Assembly: GCF_000009765.2 (NCBI RefSeq)
Contig: NC_003155.5
Location: forward strand, 2,666,001 to 2,730,000
DNA length: 64,000 nucleotides
DNA from: Streptomyces avermitilis MA-4680 = NBRC 14893
Lineage (GTDB): Bacteria > Actinomycetota > Actinomycetes > Streptomycetales > Streptomycetaceae
Direction of reading: 5' to 3'
The first letter of the stretch is position 1. Each line of letters starts with the position of its first letter. Below the pieces are notes generated by a model. The model had not been told where the DNA came from and did no database searches. It worked only from the letters and a program-made list of their open reading frames with translations. A program made the translations under genes and the position numbers. Positions 7,659-17,214 of this stretch are shown piece after piece.

Positions 7659-10600
7659 TCAGGGCTCCGGTATGTCGTCCGGGCGGAGGGTGAGCAGTTC
7701 CTGATGGGTGGGGCGGTCGATGTCGGACAGGCGGCCCGCCATGTGTTCGATCATGGTCTCGAAGAGCGTGCGGGCGTCCCGCCCGTTGGACGGGCTGCCG
7801 GTGCTCGCCCGGCCCCGGAAGCGGGCCAGGAGCCGGGGCTCCACGTCCGGGTCGAGCTCGAAGCCGTGCCGGTCCGCCAAGTGGCGCACGATGCGGACCA
7901 GTTCGCCCGGGCTGTACGGCGAGAACGTCACGATCCGGGAGAACCGGGACGCAAGGCCCGGGTTGGCCTCCAGGAAGCCCTCCATCTCCACGGGGTAGCC
8001 GGCGGCGATCACCACGACGTCCTCGCGATGGTCCTCCATCAGCTTGGTGAGCTCGTCGATCGCCTCCTGGCCGAGGTCGTGGTTGACGCCGAAGCGCCGG
8101 GCCAGGCTGTACGCCTCGTCGATGAAGAGCACCCCGCCGCGGGCGCTGTCGAAGACCGCGCGGGTCTTCAGGGCGGTGGAGCCCAGGTACTGGCCGACGA
8201 GATCGCTGCGGTGCACCTCCACGAGCCGGCCGTCCGACAGCACGCCCAGCTCGGCGAGGATCCGGCCGTAGAGCCGGGCCACCGTGGTCTTGCCGGTGCC
8301 CGGCGGCCCGGAGAAGACCAGATGACGGCCGCCGGGCGGTTCGGACAGGCCGGCGTCGCGGCGCAGCCGGGCCAGCCGCAGCAGGTCGACCTGGGTACGG
8401 ACCTGGCGTTTCGCCTCGGTCAGACCGATCAGCGCGTCCAGTTCGGCCTGCGGTCCGAGCCCGGCGGCGGGCTGCCCGGCCGGGGGCGGCGCGTCGCGGG
8501 TGGTGACGGCGTCGAGGCGTACGCTGCCGTCGCCCGCGACGGCCTCGCCGCGGCTGCCGGTGATCCGGCTGTCCGTGATCCGGCCGCTGACGTCGCTCCG
8601 GGTGCGCAGCCCGTCGCCGTCGCTGCCGGTGCAGGAGCTGTCCCGGATGTCGAACTGGCTGCTGTTCTCCGCGAGGATCCCGTGCGCACCGGAGTCCGTC
8701 ACGGTCAGTTGGTCCGCGACCAGGACGGCGCTGTCCAGAATGTGCGCCCCGTACCGCGCGGCCCGCTCGACCGTGCACTGACGCACCGTCAGATATGAGG
8801 TGTCGCGCGCGAAGAGGCCGTCGGACACGGGCTCGGAGATCCGCAGGTTCCGCGCGACGACCCGGGCGGATCCGGTCAGTACGAGAGCGCAGTCCCGCAT
8901 TCCGCACAGCTCGGCGCCGGTGAGTTCGCCGGATGATCCGGAGCCGGACGCGTGCAGGCCGTACTTGCAGTCGTCGGCGCGCAGTTCCGCGGCCTCGAAG
9001 GTGCCGTCCTGGCACAGCCGCACCACGGAACCGGTGAGCGCGCGGGCCTCGACCCGCTCCAGGCTCGCGTGGCCCTTCTCCACGACGACACCGTGTCTGG
9101 CGTCGACGATGCGGCAACCGTTCACCCGGAGCCGGGCCTTCTGGTCGACGCTCAGGGCGGCGTTGGACAGGTGCTCGAACGAGCAGTCCTCGATCCCGCA
9201 CACGGCTTCCTCGGTCACCCGCACCCCGACGGCCCGGCAGCCGTGGAAGGAGCAGTCGCGCAGGGTCGGATCCGCGCCGCCGGAGACGACGGCCCCGGCG
9301 TCCGCGCCGCGCACGCGGGTCCCGACGACGGTGCCGTGCCCCTGGTCGCGGAAGCCGAGCGCCGTACCGGACAGGTCGCGCAGCAGACAGTCGCGCACCT
9401 CGGCCTCGGCCTGCTGCTCGACCAGCACGCCGTGTCCGCCGAAGCCGGAGAACTCGCACGTCCGGAGCCGGGCCCGGGTGCCCGCCCCGCTGACGTGGAC
9501 GGCGCTGCCGCGGCCGTCGGCGAAGACACAGTCGGTGACCTCGGCGTGCGCGCCCTGAGACACGACCAGCGCGTCCTCGCCCGCCGCCTGGAACCGGGTG
9601 CCGCGCAGCACGGCGCGGGCCCCCTGCAACGTCGCCTTGCCGACGGCCAGTTCACCGCCCATCACGGTGATCTCGCTGCCGGCCGAGGCGGTCAGGGCGG
9701 CCGCTCCGTCGCGGCCTTCGAGCCGGCAGTCGCGCAGCAGCAGCCGGCCGAAGACCGCGACCGTCGCGGTGCCGCGGCCCACGACCGCCAGGCCCGTGAC
9801 CACCGCACTGCCGGTCACGTCGAGCACGTTCGCCCCGGCGACGGCCGGTTCGACGACCACGGTCCCCGGGCCCCGCGCGGCACAGAGTTCGACCTCACCC
9901 TTGAGGGACAGCGGCTCGGGGTAGCGGCCCGGCTCGACCATCACCCGCAGCGGCCCCGGGCCGGTGTGTGCGCGCAGCGCGGCGGCGATGGTGCGGTGGC
10001 CGCTGTCGCCGGTGGGCGAGACACGCAGCACACGCAGCTCGCCGGGGGCCGCGGAGCGGGTCCCGGACGGCGGGGCGGACGGCGGGTCGGCGGGCGGTAC
10101 GGCGGCGTCGAGAGCGGGCGCGGACCAGCGCTGGGCGCCGTCGCCGTCCCGGGCCGGCCCGGCGACCCGCACCCCGAACGTGTGCAGCGCGTGGGCGAGT
10201 TGCCCGGGGTGGACGGCCAGTCCGAGGGCCTCGCCCGGCACACCGGCGAGTACCGGGACGATCCGCAGCGTGCCGTCGGGGGCGGCCCGGAAGCAGTCCC
10301 GCGGCGGTGCGGCGCCCGGCTCGGGGACGAGCGGGCGCGCGAGCAGGGCCCAGCGGTGCTGCCGCCCGCGTGCGCCCTCCGGGGCGGAGCCGATCTCCAG
10401 CGACTCCACCGCGCTCCAGGGCAGGGCACGGTCCGTGCCGCCGGCGTGCAGCCGCAGCCCTCCCGCGTCCAGGTGCAGCGCGCAGCGCCGGGCGAGGAGG
10501 TGGTCGAGCGCGAGGAGCGCGGGCAGCACCACGGCAGGGGCGGCGAGTCCGGCGCCGAGGTAGGCCCAGTGCAGGCCCGGGCCCGGCCGGGTAGCGGCGA

Positions 10601-11483
10601 ACCGGAGGTAGCCGTAGCAACAGGCGAGCCAGACGGCGACCGACAGCCGTCCGCCGTAGCCCGCCGCCCTGCGGGTCAGCGGTGAACGCAGGCGGCCCGG
10701 GATGCGGTACTCACTGCCGGTGGCCACCGCGGAGGTGGTTGCCGGGGGCAGTCCGGTACGGCGCCAGCGGGGGCCCGCGTGGGTGTCGAGCGCGAGGTCC
10801 AGCTCGCGGGGCTCGACGGCCAGCGGGCGCAGGTCGACGCTCACACAGCGCCAGCCCGCGTCCCAGCGGGGCGTCAACTCCACTGTCCGCAGCAGGAGTC
10901 CGGCCGGCCCGGTGATCCGGCGACGCGGGCCCGGAGCGGTCGCGGGCGCGGTCAGGGGTGAGGGCGTGGGCGGGGTCGTAGGTGCGGTGGCAGGTGCGGT
11001 GGCAGGTGGGGTCGTACGTAGGAGCAGCTGCTCCGGGAAACGGTGGCCGGTGCGCAGGATGCGCCGGTCCACGGCCGGGACCACGCACAGCCAGTCGAGT
11101 TCCGGCCAGGACCACCGCAGCCGGCGCAGCGGCCCGTGCCACTCGATGCCGTCGATGTCCACCGTGAGCGCGACCGGCCACAGAGAGGTCAGCAGGAGCC
11201 GCACACAGACGACGGCGAGGACGGCTCCGCCCAGGACGCACTCGGCCACCACCGGCACGGGGGCCCGCACGGCGTGTACGGCATCCGCGGACACCCAGCA
11301 CACCACGGCGCCGACGCCCGCACCCGAGGCCGCCCACAACCGTTTGCGGACCGTCCGCCGGTCCCGGTGAAAGGTGGTGCGGGCCGCGGCGGGACGCCGC
11401 ACCGGCCGGCGGGGCGCGGGCAGGGGTGTGCCGTCGGTGGGCGCGGCGTCGTCGCCGCTCCCGGTGTCATGCCGGACGTCCAC
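7659..11483 (-). CDS. large protein with membrane segments, right-handed beta-helix and CbxX/SpoVK-type AAA+ ATPase
   Basis: A 1274-residue protein. The N-terminal 110 residues contain two hydrophobic helices, and another hydrophobic pair follows around residues 270-330 (SVAVWLACCYGYLRFA, then AYLGAGLAAPAVVLPALLAL). From about residue 500 to 1010 there are many turns of parallel beta-helix (patterns such as V.DC.F.DG.GSAVHVSG). The C-terminal 250 residues are a CbxX/CfqX-like AAA+ module: GPPGTGKT Walker A at about 1059-1066, VLFIDEAY Walker B, and a sensor region in IAAGYPVEMEGFL. GTG at 11483 is chosen because a GGGGGG run lies just upstream; a GTG at 11531 would add 16 residues. It is divergent from the CHAT gene set. 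The substrate is unknown; a remodelling or signal-sensing role is inference. Confidence 0.85.
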   Translation of the reverse strand: MDVRHDTGSGDDAAPTDGTPLPAPRRPVRRPAAARTTFHRDRRTVRKRLWAASGAGVGAVVCWVSADAVHAVRAPVPVVAECVLGGAVLAVVCVRLLLTSLWPVALTVDIDGIEWHGPLRRLRWSWPELDWLCVVPAVDRRILRTGHRFPEQLLLRTTPPATAPATAPTTPPTPSPLTAPATAPGPRRRITGPAGLLLRTVELTPRWDAGWRCVSVDLRPLAVEPRELDLALDTHAGPRWRRTGLPPATTSAVATGSEYRIPGRLRSPLTRRAAGYGGRLSVAVWLACCYGYLRFAATRPGPGLHWAYLGAGLAAPAVVLPALLALDHLLARRCALHLDAGGLRLHAGGTDRALPWSAVESLEIGSAPEGARGRQHRWALLARPLVPEPGAAPPRDCFRAAPDGTLRIVPVLAGVPGEALGLAVHPGQLAHALHTFGVRVAGPARDGDGAQRWSAPALDAAVPPADPPSAPPSGTRSAAPGELRVLRVSPTGDSGHRTIAAALRAHTGPGPLRVMVEPGRYPEPLSLKGEVELCAARGPGTVVVEPAVAGANVLDVTGSAVVTGLAVVGRGTATVAVFGRLLLRDCRLEGRDGAAALTASAGSEITVMGGELAVGKATLQGARAVLRGTRFQAAGEDALVVSQGAHAEVTDCVFADGRGSAVHVSGAGTRARLRTCEFSGFGGHGVLVEQQAEAEVRDCLLRDLSGTALGFRDQGHGTVVGTRVRGADAGAVVSGGADPTLRDCSFHGCRAVGVRVTEEAVCGIEDCSFEHLSNAALSVDQKARLRVNGCRIVDARHGVVVEKGHASLERVEARALTGSVVRLCQDGTFEAAELRADDCKYGLHASGSGSSGELTGAELCGMRDCALVLTGSARVVARNLRISEPVSDGLFARDTSYLTVRQCTVERAARYGAHILDSAVLVADQLTVTDSGAHGILAENSSQFDIRDSSCTGSDGDGLRTRSDVSGRITDSRITGSRGEAVAGDGSVRLDAVTTRDAPPPAGQPAAGLGPQAELDALIGLTEAKRQVRTQVDLLRLARLRRDAGLSEPPGGRHLVFSGPPGTGKTTVARLYGRILAELGVLSDGRLVEVHRSDLVGQYLGSTALKTRAVFDSARGGVLFIDEAYSLARRFGVNHDLGQEAIDELTKLMEDHREDVVVIAAGYPVEMEGFLEANPGLASRFSRIVTFSPYSPGELVRIVRHLADRHGFELDPDVEPRLLARFRGRASTGSPSNGRDARTLFETMIEHMAGRLSDIDRPTHQELLTLRPDDIPEP

Positions 11484-11578
11484 CCGTACCCCCCGTGTCG
11501 ATGTCCCGGCTGTCGAGTGCCTCGTCCCCACGGGTGCACTTCGACCAACCCAGGACCAGCGTAAAGGATGGGACTACC

Positions 11579-11977
11579 ATGAGTGATGTGTCGTCACACG
11601 AGGATCACGACCGTCAACTGGCGCTTCTCTGCCAGCAGTTGGCGCGGCTGCGCAGGATGCACCGGGGGCCGGTCGGCGCGTCGGGGCGGCTGGTGATCGA
11701 CCGTGCGGTCCGGGCCGCCCGCGAGGGCGGGCCGATCGGCGAACACCTCGAAGCCCTGGGCCTGCTGCCCGGGCGCACGGCGGACGAGGCGGACGAGGGT
11801 GCGCCGCGGGGCACCACCCTCCCGCCCCGGGTGACGGACGGCGCCCCGCACGCCCTGCTCGGCCAGCACGTCTGCCCGCGCGGGGTCTGTACGCGGCGGG
11901 AGCAGCGGGCGGTCGGCGAGGAGCGTCCGGTGTGCGAGATCTTCGACCTGGCGCTGCGCTTCGACCCCGAGAGGTGA
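11579..11977 (+). CDS. small protein of unknown function, first gene of the CHAT operon
   Basis: A 132-residue soluble protein that I do not recognise. The N-terminal half is helical and charged (HDRQLALLCQQLARLRRMH), and the C-terminal part holds a compact Cys/Arg segment, HVCPRGVCTRREQR...PVCEIFD, with three Cys that might bind a metal. ATG at 11579 has AAAGGA about ten bases upstream. It ends 10 bases before the membrane-protein gene. With that gene and the TPR-CHAT gene it forms one transcription unit facing the beta-helix/AAA+ gene, so it may be an adaptor or sensor of that set. Confidence 0.75.
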   Translation: MSDVSSHEDHDRQLALLCQQLARLRRMHRGPVGASGRLVIDRAVRAAREGGPIGEHLEALGLLPGRTADEADEGAPRGTTLPPRVTDGAPHALLGQHVCPRGVCTRREQRAVGEERPVCEIFDLALRFDPER

Positions 11978-11987
11978 ACGGGCCTAC

Positions 11988-12917
11988 ATGCTCTCCGGAT
12001 TCGTCACCGATGTCGGCCGGAAACTGGCGGAACGCTGGGCCGCCACGCTCGTCCTGCCCGGCCTGTTGTTCACGACCGTCGCGGCCGTCGCCCTGACCCT
12101 GCGCCAGAGCGCCTGGTCGGACGTGGACCTGCTGCGCCTGCGGGTGACGGCGCTCACCGGAGCCGGTTCGGGGGCGGGCCCCGGCGCGGGCTCGGGTTCG
12201 ACGCGTACGGCGGTGCTGCTGCTCGGTGTGCTGGCCGCGTCCTTCGCCGCCGCGCTGGTGGCCGACGCGCTCGGCGGGCCGTACGAACAGGCGTTGCTCG
12301 GCAGCTGGCCCCGCCTCCTGAGCCGGCCCGCCGCCGCGCTCACCGGGCGGCGGCGCAGAATCTGGCAGGAACGGGACGACGCCTGCCGCCGGGCCGTGGC
12401 GCAGGACACGGAGGGGGCCGCCGAACGTGCCGCCCGGCTGGGCGCGTTGGAGGTGCTGAGAAACCAAGTGGCCCTGACCCGGCCGGAATGCCCGACCTGG
12501 ATCGGGGACCGGCTGCGCGCCCCCGCCGTGCGCATCCGGCTGGAGTACCGCCTGGAGCTGTCCGACGCGTGGCCCCGGCTGTGGCTGGTGCTCCCCGACT
12601 CCACGCGTCAGCCGCTGGCCGAGGCCAGGCAGCGGCTGGACGAGGCGATGCGCCTCGGCGGCTGGGCGGTCCTGTATCTCCTGCTGGGCGCGGTGTGGTG
12701 GCCGAGCGCCGTGGCCGGGGCGGGGGCGGCGCTGGTGGCCTGGCGGCGGGGCCGGGACCGGGCCGAGGAGTACGCCGAGCTCGTCGAGTCGGCGGTCGAT
12801 GTCCATCTCCAGGAGCTGTTCGAACGGTTCGACGAGGAGGCCCGCCCGGTCCGGGCGAGCCTGGGCCCCGCCGTCACCGAACGGTTCCGCAAGGGCGCGG
12901 GGCCACGACGCCCGTGA
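11988..12917 (+). CDS. integral membrane protein of unknown function
   Basis: A 309-residue protein with hydrophobic segments at about residues 18-38, 73-95 and 223-250 (the last long enough for two short helices). A soluble, Arg/Glu-rich stretch lies between the second and third segments, and a charged C-terminal helix follows them. No known enzyme motif is seen. It follows the small Cys protein by 10 bases, suggesting coupling, and precedes the CHAT protease gene by 145 bases. A membrane partner next to a caspase-like protease could be an effector or an anchor; it does not look like a gasdermin in any way I can see. Confidence 0.8.
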   Translation: MLSGFVTDVGRKLAERWAATLVLPGLLFTTVAAVALTLRQSAWSDVDLLRLRVTALTGAGSGAGPGAGSGSTRTAVLLLGVLAASFAAALVADALGGPYEQALLGSWPRLLSRPAAALTGRRRRIWQERDDACRRAVAQDTEGAAERAARLGALEVLRNQVALTRPECPTWIGDRLRAPAVRIRLEYRLELSDAWPRLWLVLPDSTRQPLAEARQRLDEAMRLGGWAVLYLLLGAVWWPSAVAGAGAALVAWRRGRDRAEEYAELVESAVDVHLQELFERFDEEARPVRASLGPAVTERFRKGAGPRRP

Positions 12918-13062
12918 CACGCGGGACCACGACGCCCGTGACAGCCGAACGCGGGAGCGGAGGACCCCTGCCGCCCGGACACGGGAGCGACGCACAGGAC
13001 ACCCGGGCACCGGACCACGGCGCCCACACCACGGGACCGGACGCGAGAACGGGGTGCACGAG

Positions 13063-16000
13063 ATGACCGAGCCACAGCAGTTGCCCGGGGAGGACCGGCC
13101 GGCGGAGCGGGAACGGCTGCTACGGGCGGTACGGGGGCGCCTGGACGCGCTGGGCGGACCGACGGGCAACGGCCATCTGCACACCGCGGAGGCACGCCAG
13201 GAGACCGACCGTCTGCTGCGCCACCTCGTGGCTCCCCACCCGGCCACGGGCGGCGGCCACGCACTCGACGCCGAAGTGGCGTACGTACTCGGAGTGATGT
13301 ATCTGTTCGTCGCGGACGACCGGCCCGACGCCCCCACCGCCGCACAGGACGGCCAGTGCGCCCTCCTGCTGCTCGCCCCCTTCTACTGCCACCTGCCGGA
13401 CCAGCCGGATGTCCTGCCCCCTCCCCTGCGCGCCGGACTCGACCAGCTCCTCGGCGCCGAGGGCCGACGGCCCGACGCCCCCGAGGAGATCGTCCAGGAG
13501 CACGCCGCGTCCCTCGCCAACCTGGCGATGCTGCTGCTGGAACTGGGCATCACCCTGGCGTACCCGGAAGCCATCCGCGTTGCGGCCGACCTGGCCCGCG
13601 AGGCCCTTCCCCATCTGTCGCCCGACGGCCACGACCGCGCCCTGGCCGGATGCAACCTCGGCTATGCCCTGCTCCTGAGCGGCCCGACCCCCGTCTCCTC
13701 CCCCGGCCAGGCCGACCCCGAGCAGCTGGCGGAGGCCGTCTCCGTGCTGCGCACCGCGTTCGCCGCCACCCCGCGCGAGCACCCGAACCACGCCCGGTGC
13801 GCCAACGGCCTCGGCCTCGCGCTGCTCGCCTCGGCCGGTCAGGCCGAGGACCGCACCCAACTGGCCGAGGCCGCCGCGATGTTGCGCATCGCCACCCAGA
13901 CCGCCACGGAGGTCGACCAGAACCTCCCGCAGATGTACTCCGACCTCGGTTACACCCTCACCCTCTGCGCCCGCACCGCCGGGGAGGGCGAGGAGCCGGG
14001 CCCGGAGGTCCGCGAGGAGGCCGTCGACGCGCTCCGGCGTGCCGTGGACCTCACCACGCCCGCCGAGGACGGGGAGATGCTGCGCACCCGCCTCGACCGG
14101 CTCGCCGACGCCGTGGTGATCGGCTCCCCCTCGGACGACCGGCCGCGCGCCGCCGCACAGGCCGAGCAGGCCGTCGACACCCTGCGGCGCCTGCTCGACC
14201 TCACCCCCGAAGGGCACCCGGAGCGGGGGGACGTACTGCTGCGGCTGGCGGGGAACCGGTTGGTGGCACAGCATCCGCAGGAGACCATCGACCTGCTGGT
14301 ACAGGGCGAGTCCGCGTACGCCACAGACCCCCGCCGGGAGCAGATCGCCCGGGCGTTGCTCGTGGAGGCGGCCATGCTCAAGGGAGAGCTGGACTCCCGC
14401 GCGGACCTCACCCCCGAGCAGCAGGCGGACTGGCAGGCCATCGACGACGTCATGCTCCCGCTGCTGTCCGGGGACACGACCGGCCACCCGATGCGGTCCG
14501 TGATGAATCTGATCGGCCTCGGCGGGGAGGGGGGCGGGAGCCGCAGCCAGGAACTGATGGACTTCGGCAGCATGGTCCTCGGCTACCCGGACCGGGTCGG
14601 CCTGAACGAGATCTTCGCCAAGGCGATGGAGCTCCAGGCCCGGCGCATCGCCAGGCTGCCCGAGGAGGAACGCGCGGGCGCCGTCGCCGCGTTCCTGGCG
14701 GGAGACGACGACGAGGGCGCGCCCGGGCCGCCGGGCGGGCGGGTCGAGGAGTCCGAGGAGCCGCCGGACACCAGCAGCCTCGACGAGCTGCTGGAGATCC
14801 ACGAACGACTGCTGCCGCGGCTGCCACCCGACTCCCGCGAGCACCGCCTGCTGCACGGCGGGCGGAACATGCTGCGCCTCGTGCAGATCATGTACGAGTC
14901 CATGTACGCGCCGGGCGACACCCGGACGCGTCTGCAGCTGATGCGCCGGGCCCTGCCGCTGATGCGGGAGCTGTTCGAGGAACTGCCCGCCCAGTTGGAG
15001 GAGCTGGGGATCAAGCCGGAGCTCTTCGGCGCCCATACGGCACTGGCGTTCGCGTACGAGTCGCCGTTCGAGCAGCTGGAGGCGGTCGAGGAGGGGGTGC
15101 GGGCCGCCCGCCGGAGGCTCACGGAACTCGCCCCGGACACGCCGGAGTACGCCGAGACCCGGACCACCCTGGCCCTGTCCCTCTTCGTCCGCCATGCCCT
15201 GTGGTCCGAGGAGGCCGACTACGAGGAGGCCGTGGGCATCGCCCGGGAGCTGACCTCGGCGCCGGCTCCCGGCTGGCGCACGGCCATGCTGCTGACGCAG
15301 TGGACCTCCGCGGCCCAGTCGCGGATCCAGCGCACCGGGCTGCTGGGCCAGGCACCGCCCGGGGTCGGGCAGTCGCCCAGCCTGATCACCCGGCTGGCCT
15401 CCGACGGCGCCGCCACCGCGCTCGACGACCGGGACCCCGTGGAAGCGCTGGAGACCCTGGAGGACGGCCGGGCGCATCTGCTGTCGGGGGCGCTCAACGC
15501 CCGCCGCGAACTGGAGGTCCTGCACGGTGCGGACGCCAAGCTGCACGGCCGGCTGCGGGCCGCGCTGGAACGGATCCGGGCGCTCCGCACGGCGAGGGAA
15601 CCGGGCCGATGGCCCACACCGGACGAGGAGGACGAGCTGCGGTCCGCTTCCGACGACGCGGCCTGGCTCGTCGCCGAACTCCAGCAGCACCCGGGCTTCC
15701 AGCGCTTTCTGACCCCGCTTCCCCTGGGTCTCGACGACCTGCTGCCCGCCGCCGCGGAGGGGCCGGTGGTGAGCGTCAACATCAACCCGCGCCGCTGTGA
15801 CGCCCTGGCGCTGTGCCCCGACGGGCTGCGCGCGGTACCGCTGCCGCGGCTGTACGCCTCCGATCTGGTGGCACAGGCCGAGTCCTTCCGGGTCGCCGTC
15901 GAGGCACTGACGGCCGGACCGCGCGACCCTCTGTTCGAGGACGCCCGGGAGATCTTCACGGGAACGCTGGCCTGGCTGTGGGACGTACTGGCCGAACCGG

Positions 16001-16824
16001 TCCTGGACGCCCTCGGGTTCACCGGTCCGCCGGAGTCAGGAGCGCCCTGGCCCCGGCTGTGGTGGTCGCCGTCCGGGGTGCTCAACTCCTTTCCGCTGCA
16101 TGCCGCCGGGCGCCACGGCAGCGGGGAGGCGGCGGACGCCGCCGTCCTGGACCGGGTGGCCTCCTCGTACACACCGACCCTGCGCGCCCTGCTCTTCAGC
16201 CGGGCCCGCAGGCGCGCGGCACCCGGCCGGCGGCGCACCCTGGCCGTGGCCATGCCGCAGACCGCCGGACAGGCCCCGCTGGCCCGTACGGTCACGGAGG
16301 CCACCGAGGCGGTGGCGGCGGGCGGAGGCGTTCCGCTGATCGGACCGGCCGCCACCCGGGACTCGGTGCGTGCGGCCATGGTGGACGCGGCCGTGGTGCA
16401 CTTCGCGTGCCACGCGGACAGTGACCCCGAGGACCTGTCGGCCGGCCGGCTGCTGCTGGCCGACGGCGACCTGCTGATCCGCGACATCGCCGAGCTCCAC
16501 CTGGAGACGGCCGAGTTGGCCTACCTCTCGGCCTGCGGCACGGCCCGCGGCGGCGCCACCGCGGCGCTCGCCGACGAGGTGATCCACCTGGGCTCCGCGT
16601 TCCAGCTCGCCGGCTACGCCCAGTCGGTGGCCACGCTCTGGGAGGTGGGCGACTCCTTCGCGGCCAGGGCCGCGGCCGAGTTCCACCGCACCCTGGCCCC
16701 CTCCCTCCCGGGCCCCGGCCCCCTGCCCGCGGCCCTGGCCCTGCACCACACGGTGCGCTCGCTGAGACAAGACGACCGGGAGCGGCCTTGGACGTGGTCG
16801 GCGTTGGTGCACGCGGGGGCCTGA
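13063..16824 (+). CDS. TPR-repeat protein with C-terminal CHAT (caspase-like) protease domain
   Basis: A 1253-residue protein. The N-terminal 800 residues are helical repeats rich in Ala/Leu with the spacing of TPR units (for example LANLAMLLLELG, AGCNLGYALLLSG, CANGLGLALLASAG). The C-terminal 350 residues are a CHAT domain: the catalytic His lies in VVHFACHAD (His1117) and the catalytic Cys in YLSACGTARGG (Cys1158), followed by GSAFQLAGYAQSVATLWEV. CHAT domains are caspase-related peptidases often found in bacterial conflict and programmed-death systems. ATG at 13063 is chosen; GTG at 13054 is possible, and the longer upstream frame overlaps the membrane-protein gene. The regulating trigger would be the TPR region. 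Confidence 0.9.
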   Translation: MTEPQQLPGEDRPAERERLLRAVRGRLDALGGPTGNGHLHTAEARQETDRLLRHLVAPHPATGGGHALDAEVAYVLGVMYLFVADDRPDAPTAAQDGQCALLLLAPFYCHLPDQPDVLPPPLRAGLDQLLGAEGRRPDAPEEIVQEHAASLANLAMLLLELGITLAYPEAIRVAADLAREALPHLSPDGHDRALAGCNLGYALLLSGPTPVSSPGQADPEQLAEAVSVLRTAFAATPREHPNHARCANGLGLALLASAGQAEDRTQLAEAAAMLRIATQTATEVDQNLPQMYSDLGYTLTLCARTAGEGEEPGPEVREEAVDALRRAVDLTTPAEDGEMLRTRLDRLADAVVIGSPSDDRPRAAAQAEQAVDTLRRLLDLTPEGHPERGDVLLRLAGNRLVAQHPQETIDLLVQGESAYATDPRREQIARALLVEAAMLKGELDSRADLTPEQQADWQAIDDVMLPLLSGDTTGHPMRSVMNLIGLGGEGGGSRSQELMDFGSMVLGYPDRVGLNEIFAKAMELQARRIARLPEEERAGAVAAFLAGDDDEGAPGPPGGRVEESEEPPDTSSLDELLEIHERLLPRLPPDSREHRLLHGGRNMLRLVQIMYESMYAPGDTRTRLQLMRRALPLMRELFEELPAQLEELGIKPELFGAHTALAFAYESPFEQLEAVEEGVRAARRRLTELAPDTPEYAETRTTLALSLFVRHALWSEEADYEEAVGIARELTSAPAPGWRTAMLLTQWTSAAQSRIQRTGLLGQAPPGVGQSPSLITRLASDGAATALDDRDPVEALETLEDGRAHLLSGALNARRELEVLHGADAKLHGRLRAALERIRALRTAREPGRWPTPDEEDELRSASDDAAWLVAELQQHPGFQRFLTPLPLGLDDLLPAAAEGPVVSVNINPRRCDALALCPDGLRAVPLPRLYASDLVAQAESFRVAVEALTAGPRDPLFEDAREIFTGTLAWLWDVLAEPVLDALGFTGPPESGAPWPRLWWSPSGVLNSFPLHAAGRHGSGEAADAAVLDRVASSYTPTLRALLFSRARRRAAPGRRRTLAVAMPQTAGQAPLARTVTEATEAVAAGGGVPLIGPAATRDSVRAAMVDAAVVHFACHADSDPEDLSAGRLLLADGDLLIRDIAELHLETAELAYLSACGTARGGATAALADEVIHLGSAFQLAGYAQSVATLWEVGDSFAARAAAEFHRTLAPSLPGPGPLPAALALHHTVRSLRQDDRERPWTWSALVHAGA

Positions 16825-16881
16825 GCGGCGCGTGTGCGGCGGGCGGAAGACGGGCCGGAGACGGGCACCGGGCGGGCGCCA

Positions 16882-16913
16882 GACGAGCGGACGAGCGGAC
16901 GAGCGGACGAGCG
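16882..16913. repeat. 8-bp tandem repeat (GACGAGCG x4)
   Basis: Four perfect GACGAGCG units follow the CHAT gene, flanked by two copies of GCGCCAGAC (beginning 16877 and 16911). It lies in the 390-bp gap before the HAD phosphatase gene; the rest of that gap holds the riboswitch described separately. It may be a slippage tract; no function is visible. Confidence 0.6.
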
Positions 16914-16966
16914 CCAGACGGGTAAAAAATCCCGATTTAGGAGGGTTCATTTCCTGTTGACCGCAC

Positions 16967-16972
16967 TAGAAT
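16967..16972 (+). promoter_or_regulatory. -10 box of the riboswitch transcript
   Basis: TAGAAT in an AT-richer patch would start transcription near 16979, right at the 5' foot of the THI element. No convincing -35 box is seen at 17 bases. Confidence 0.4.
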
Positions 16973-16984
16973 GAGAAACAGCCT

Positions 16985-17160
16985 GCGGGACGAGCGAGGG
17001 AGTTCGACCGGAGTAGCCGACTTTGGCGTGAAGCTGGGAGTACGTGGTTTCCGCCCGGGCCGACGTCGACGGTCGGGCTGAGAGGCTGGAAGGTCGCAGG
17101 ACCTGACAGCGACCTCTGGAACCTGATCCGGACCATACCGGCGCAGGGAGCCCGTCTCGC
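16985..17160 (+). ncRNA. TPP riboswitch (THI element)
   Basis: The two conserved blocks of thiamine-pyrophosphate riboswitches are present in order: CTGAGA at 17078-17083 and GAACCTGAT at 17119-17127, followed by CCGG-ACCATA-CCGG (P5, 17128-17141) and GCGCAGGGA (17141-17149). The outer stem P1 can form between GCGGGAC (16985-16991) and GTCTCGC (17154-17160) with one G-T pair. GAGG (16996-16999 area) with CCTC near 17113-17116 would make P2. The P3 arm, about 75 bases, is longer than usual. The only same-strand gene after it is the HAD phosphatase at 17215. An SD-like AGG lies at 17161-17163. Confidence 0.8.
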
Positions 17161-17214
17161 AGGTTATTCGTGTGCGAAGCGACGCACCCACGGACCCCGC
17201 GGTATTGTCCTGAC

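Noticed and set aside
7557..9558. Plus-strand frames opposite the AAA+ and beta-helix region
   Set aside because: The minus strand carries Walker A and B motifs and beta-helix turns; the plus-strand frames have no domain and no ribosome site.
12918..13062. Gap between membrane protein and CHAT genes as part of a longer CHAT protein
   Set aside because: Upstream codons of that frame overlap the membrane-protein gene and are Arg/Thr-rich noise; ATG 13063 fits better.
13120..15690. 856-codon minus-strand frame opposite the CHAT gene
   Set aside because: Sense strand encodes clear TPR and CHAT motifs; the antisense frame has no recognisable domain and no ribosome site.
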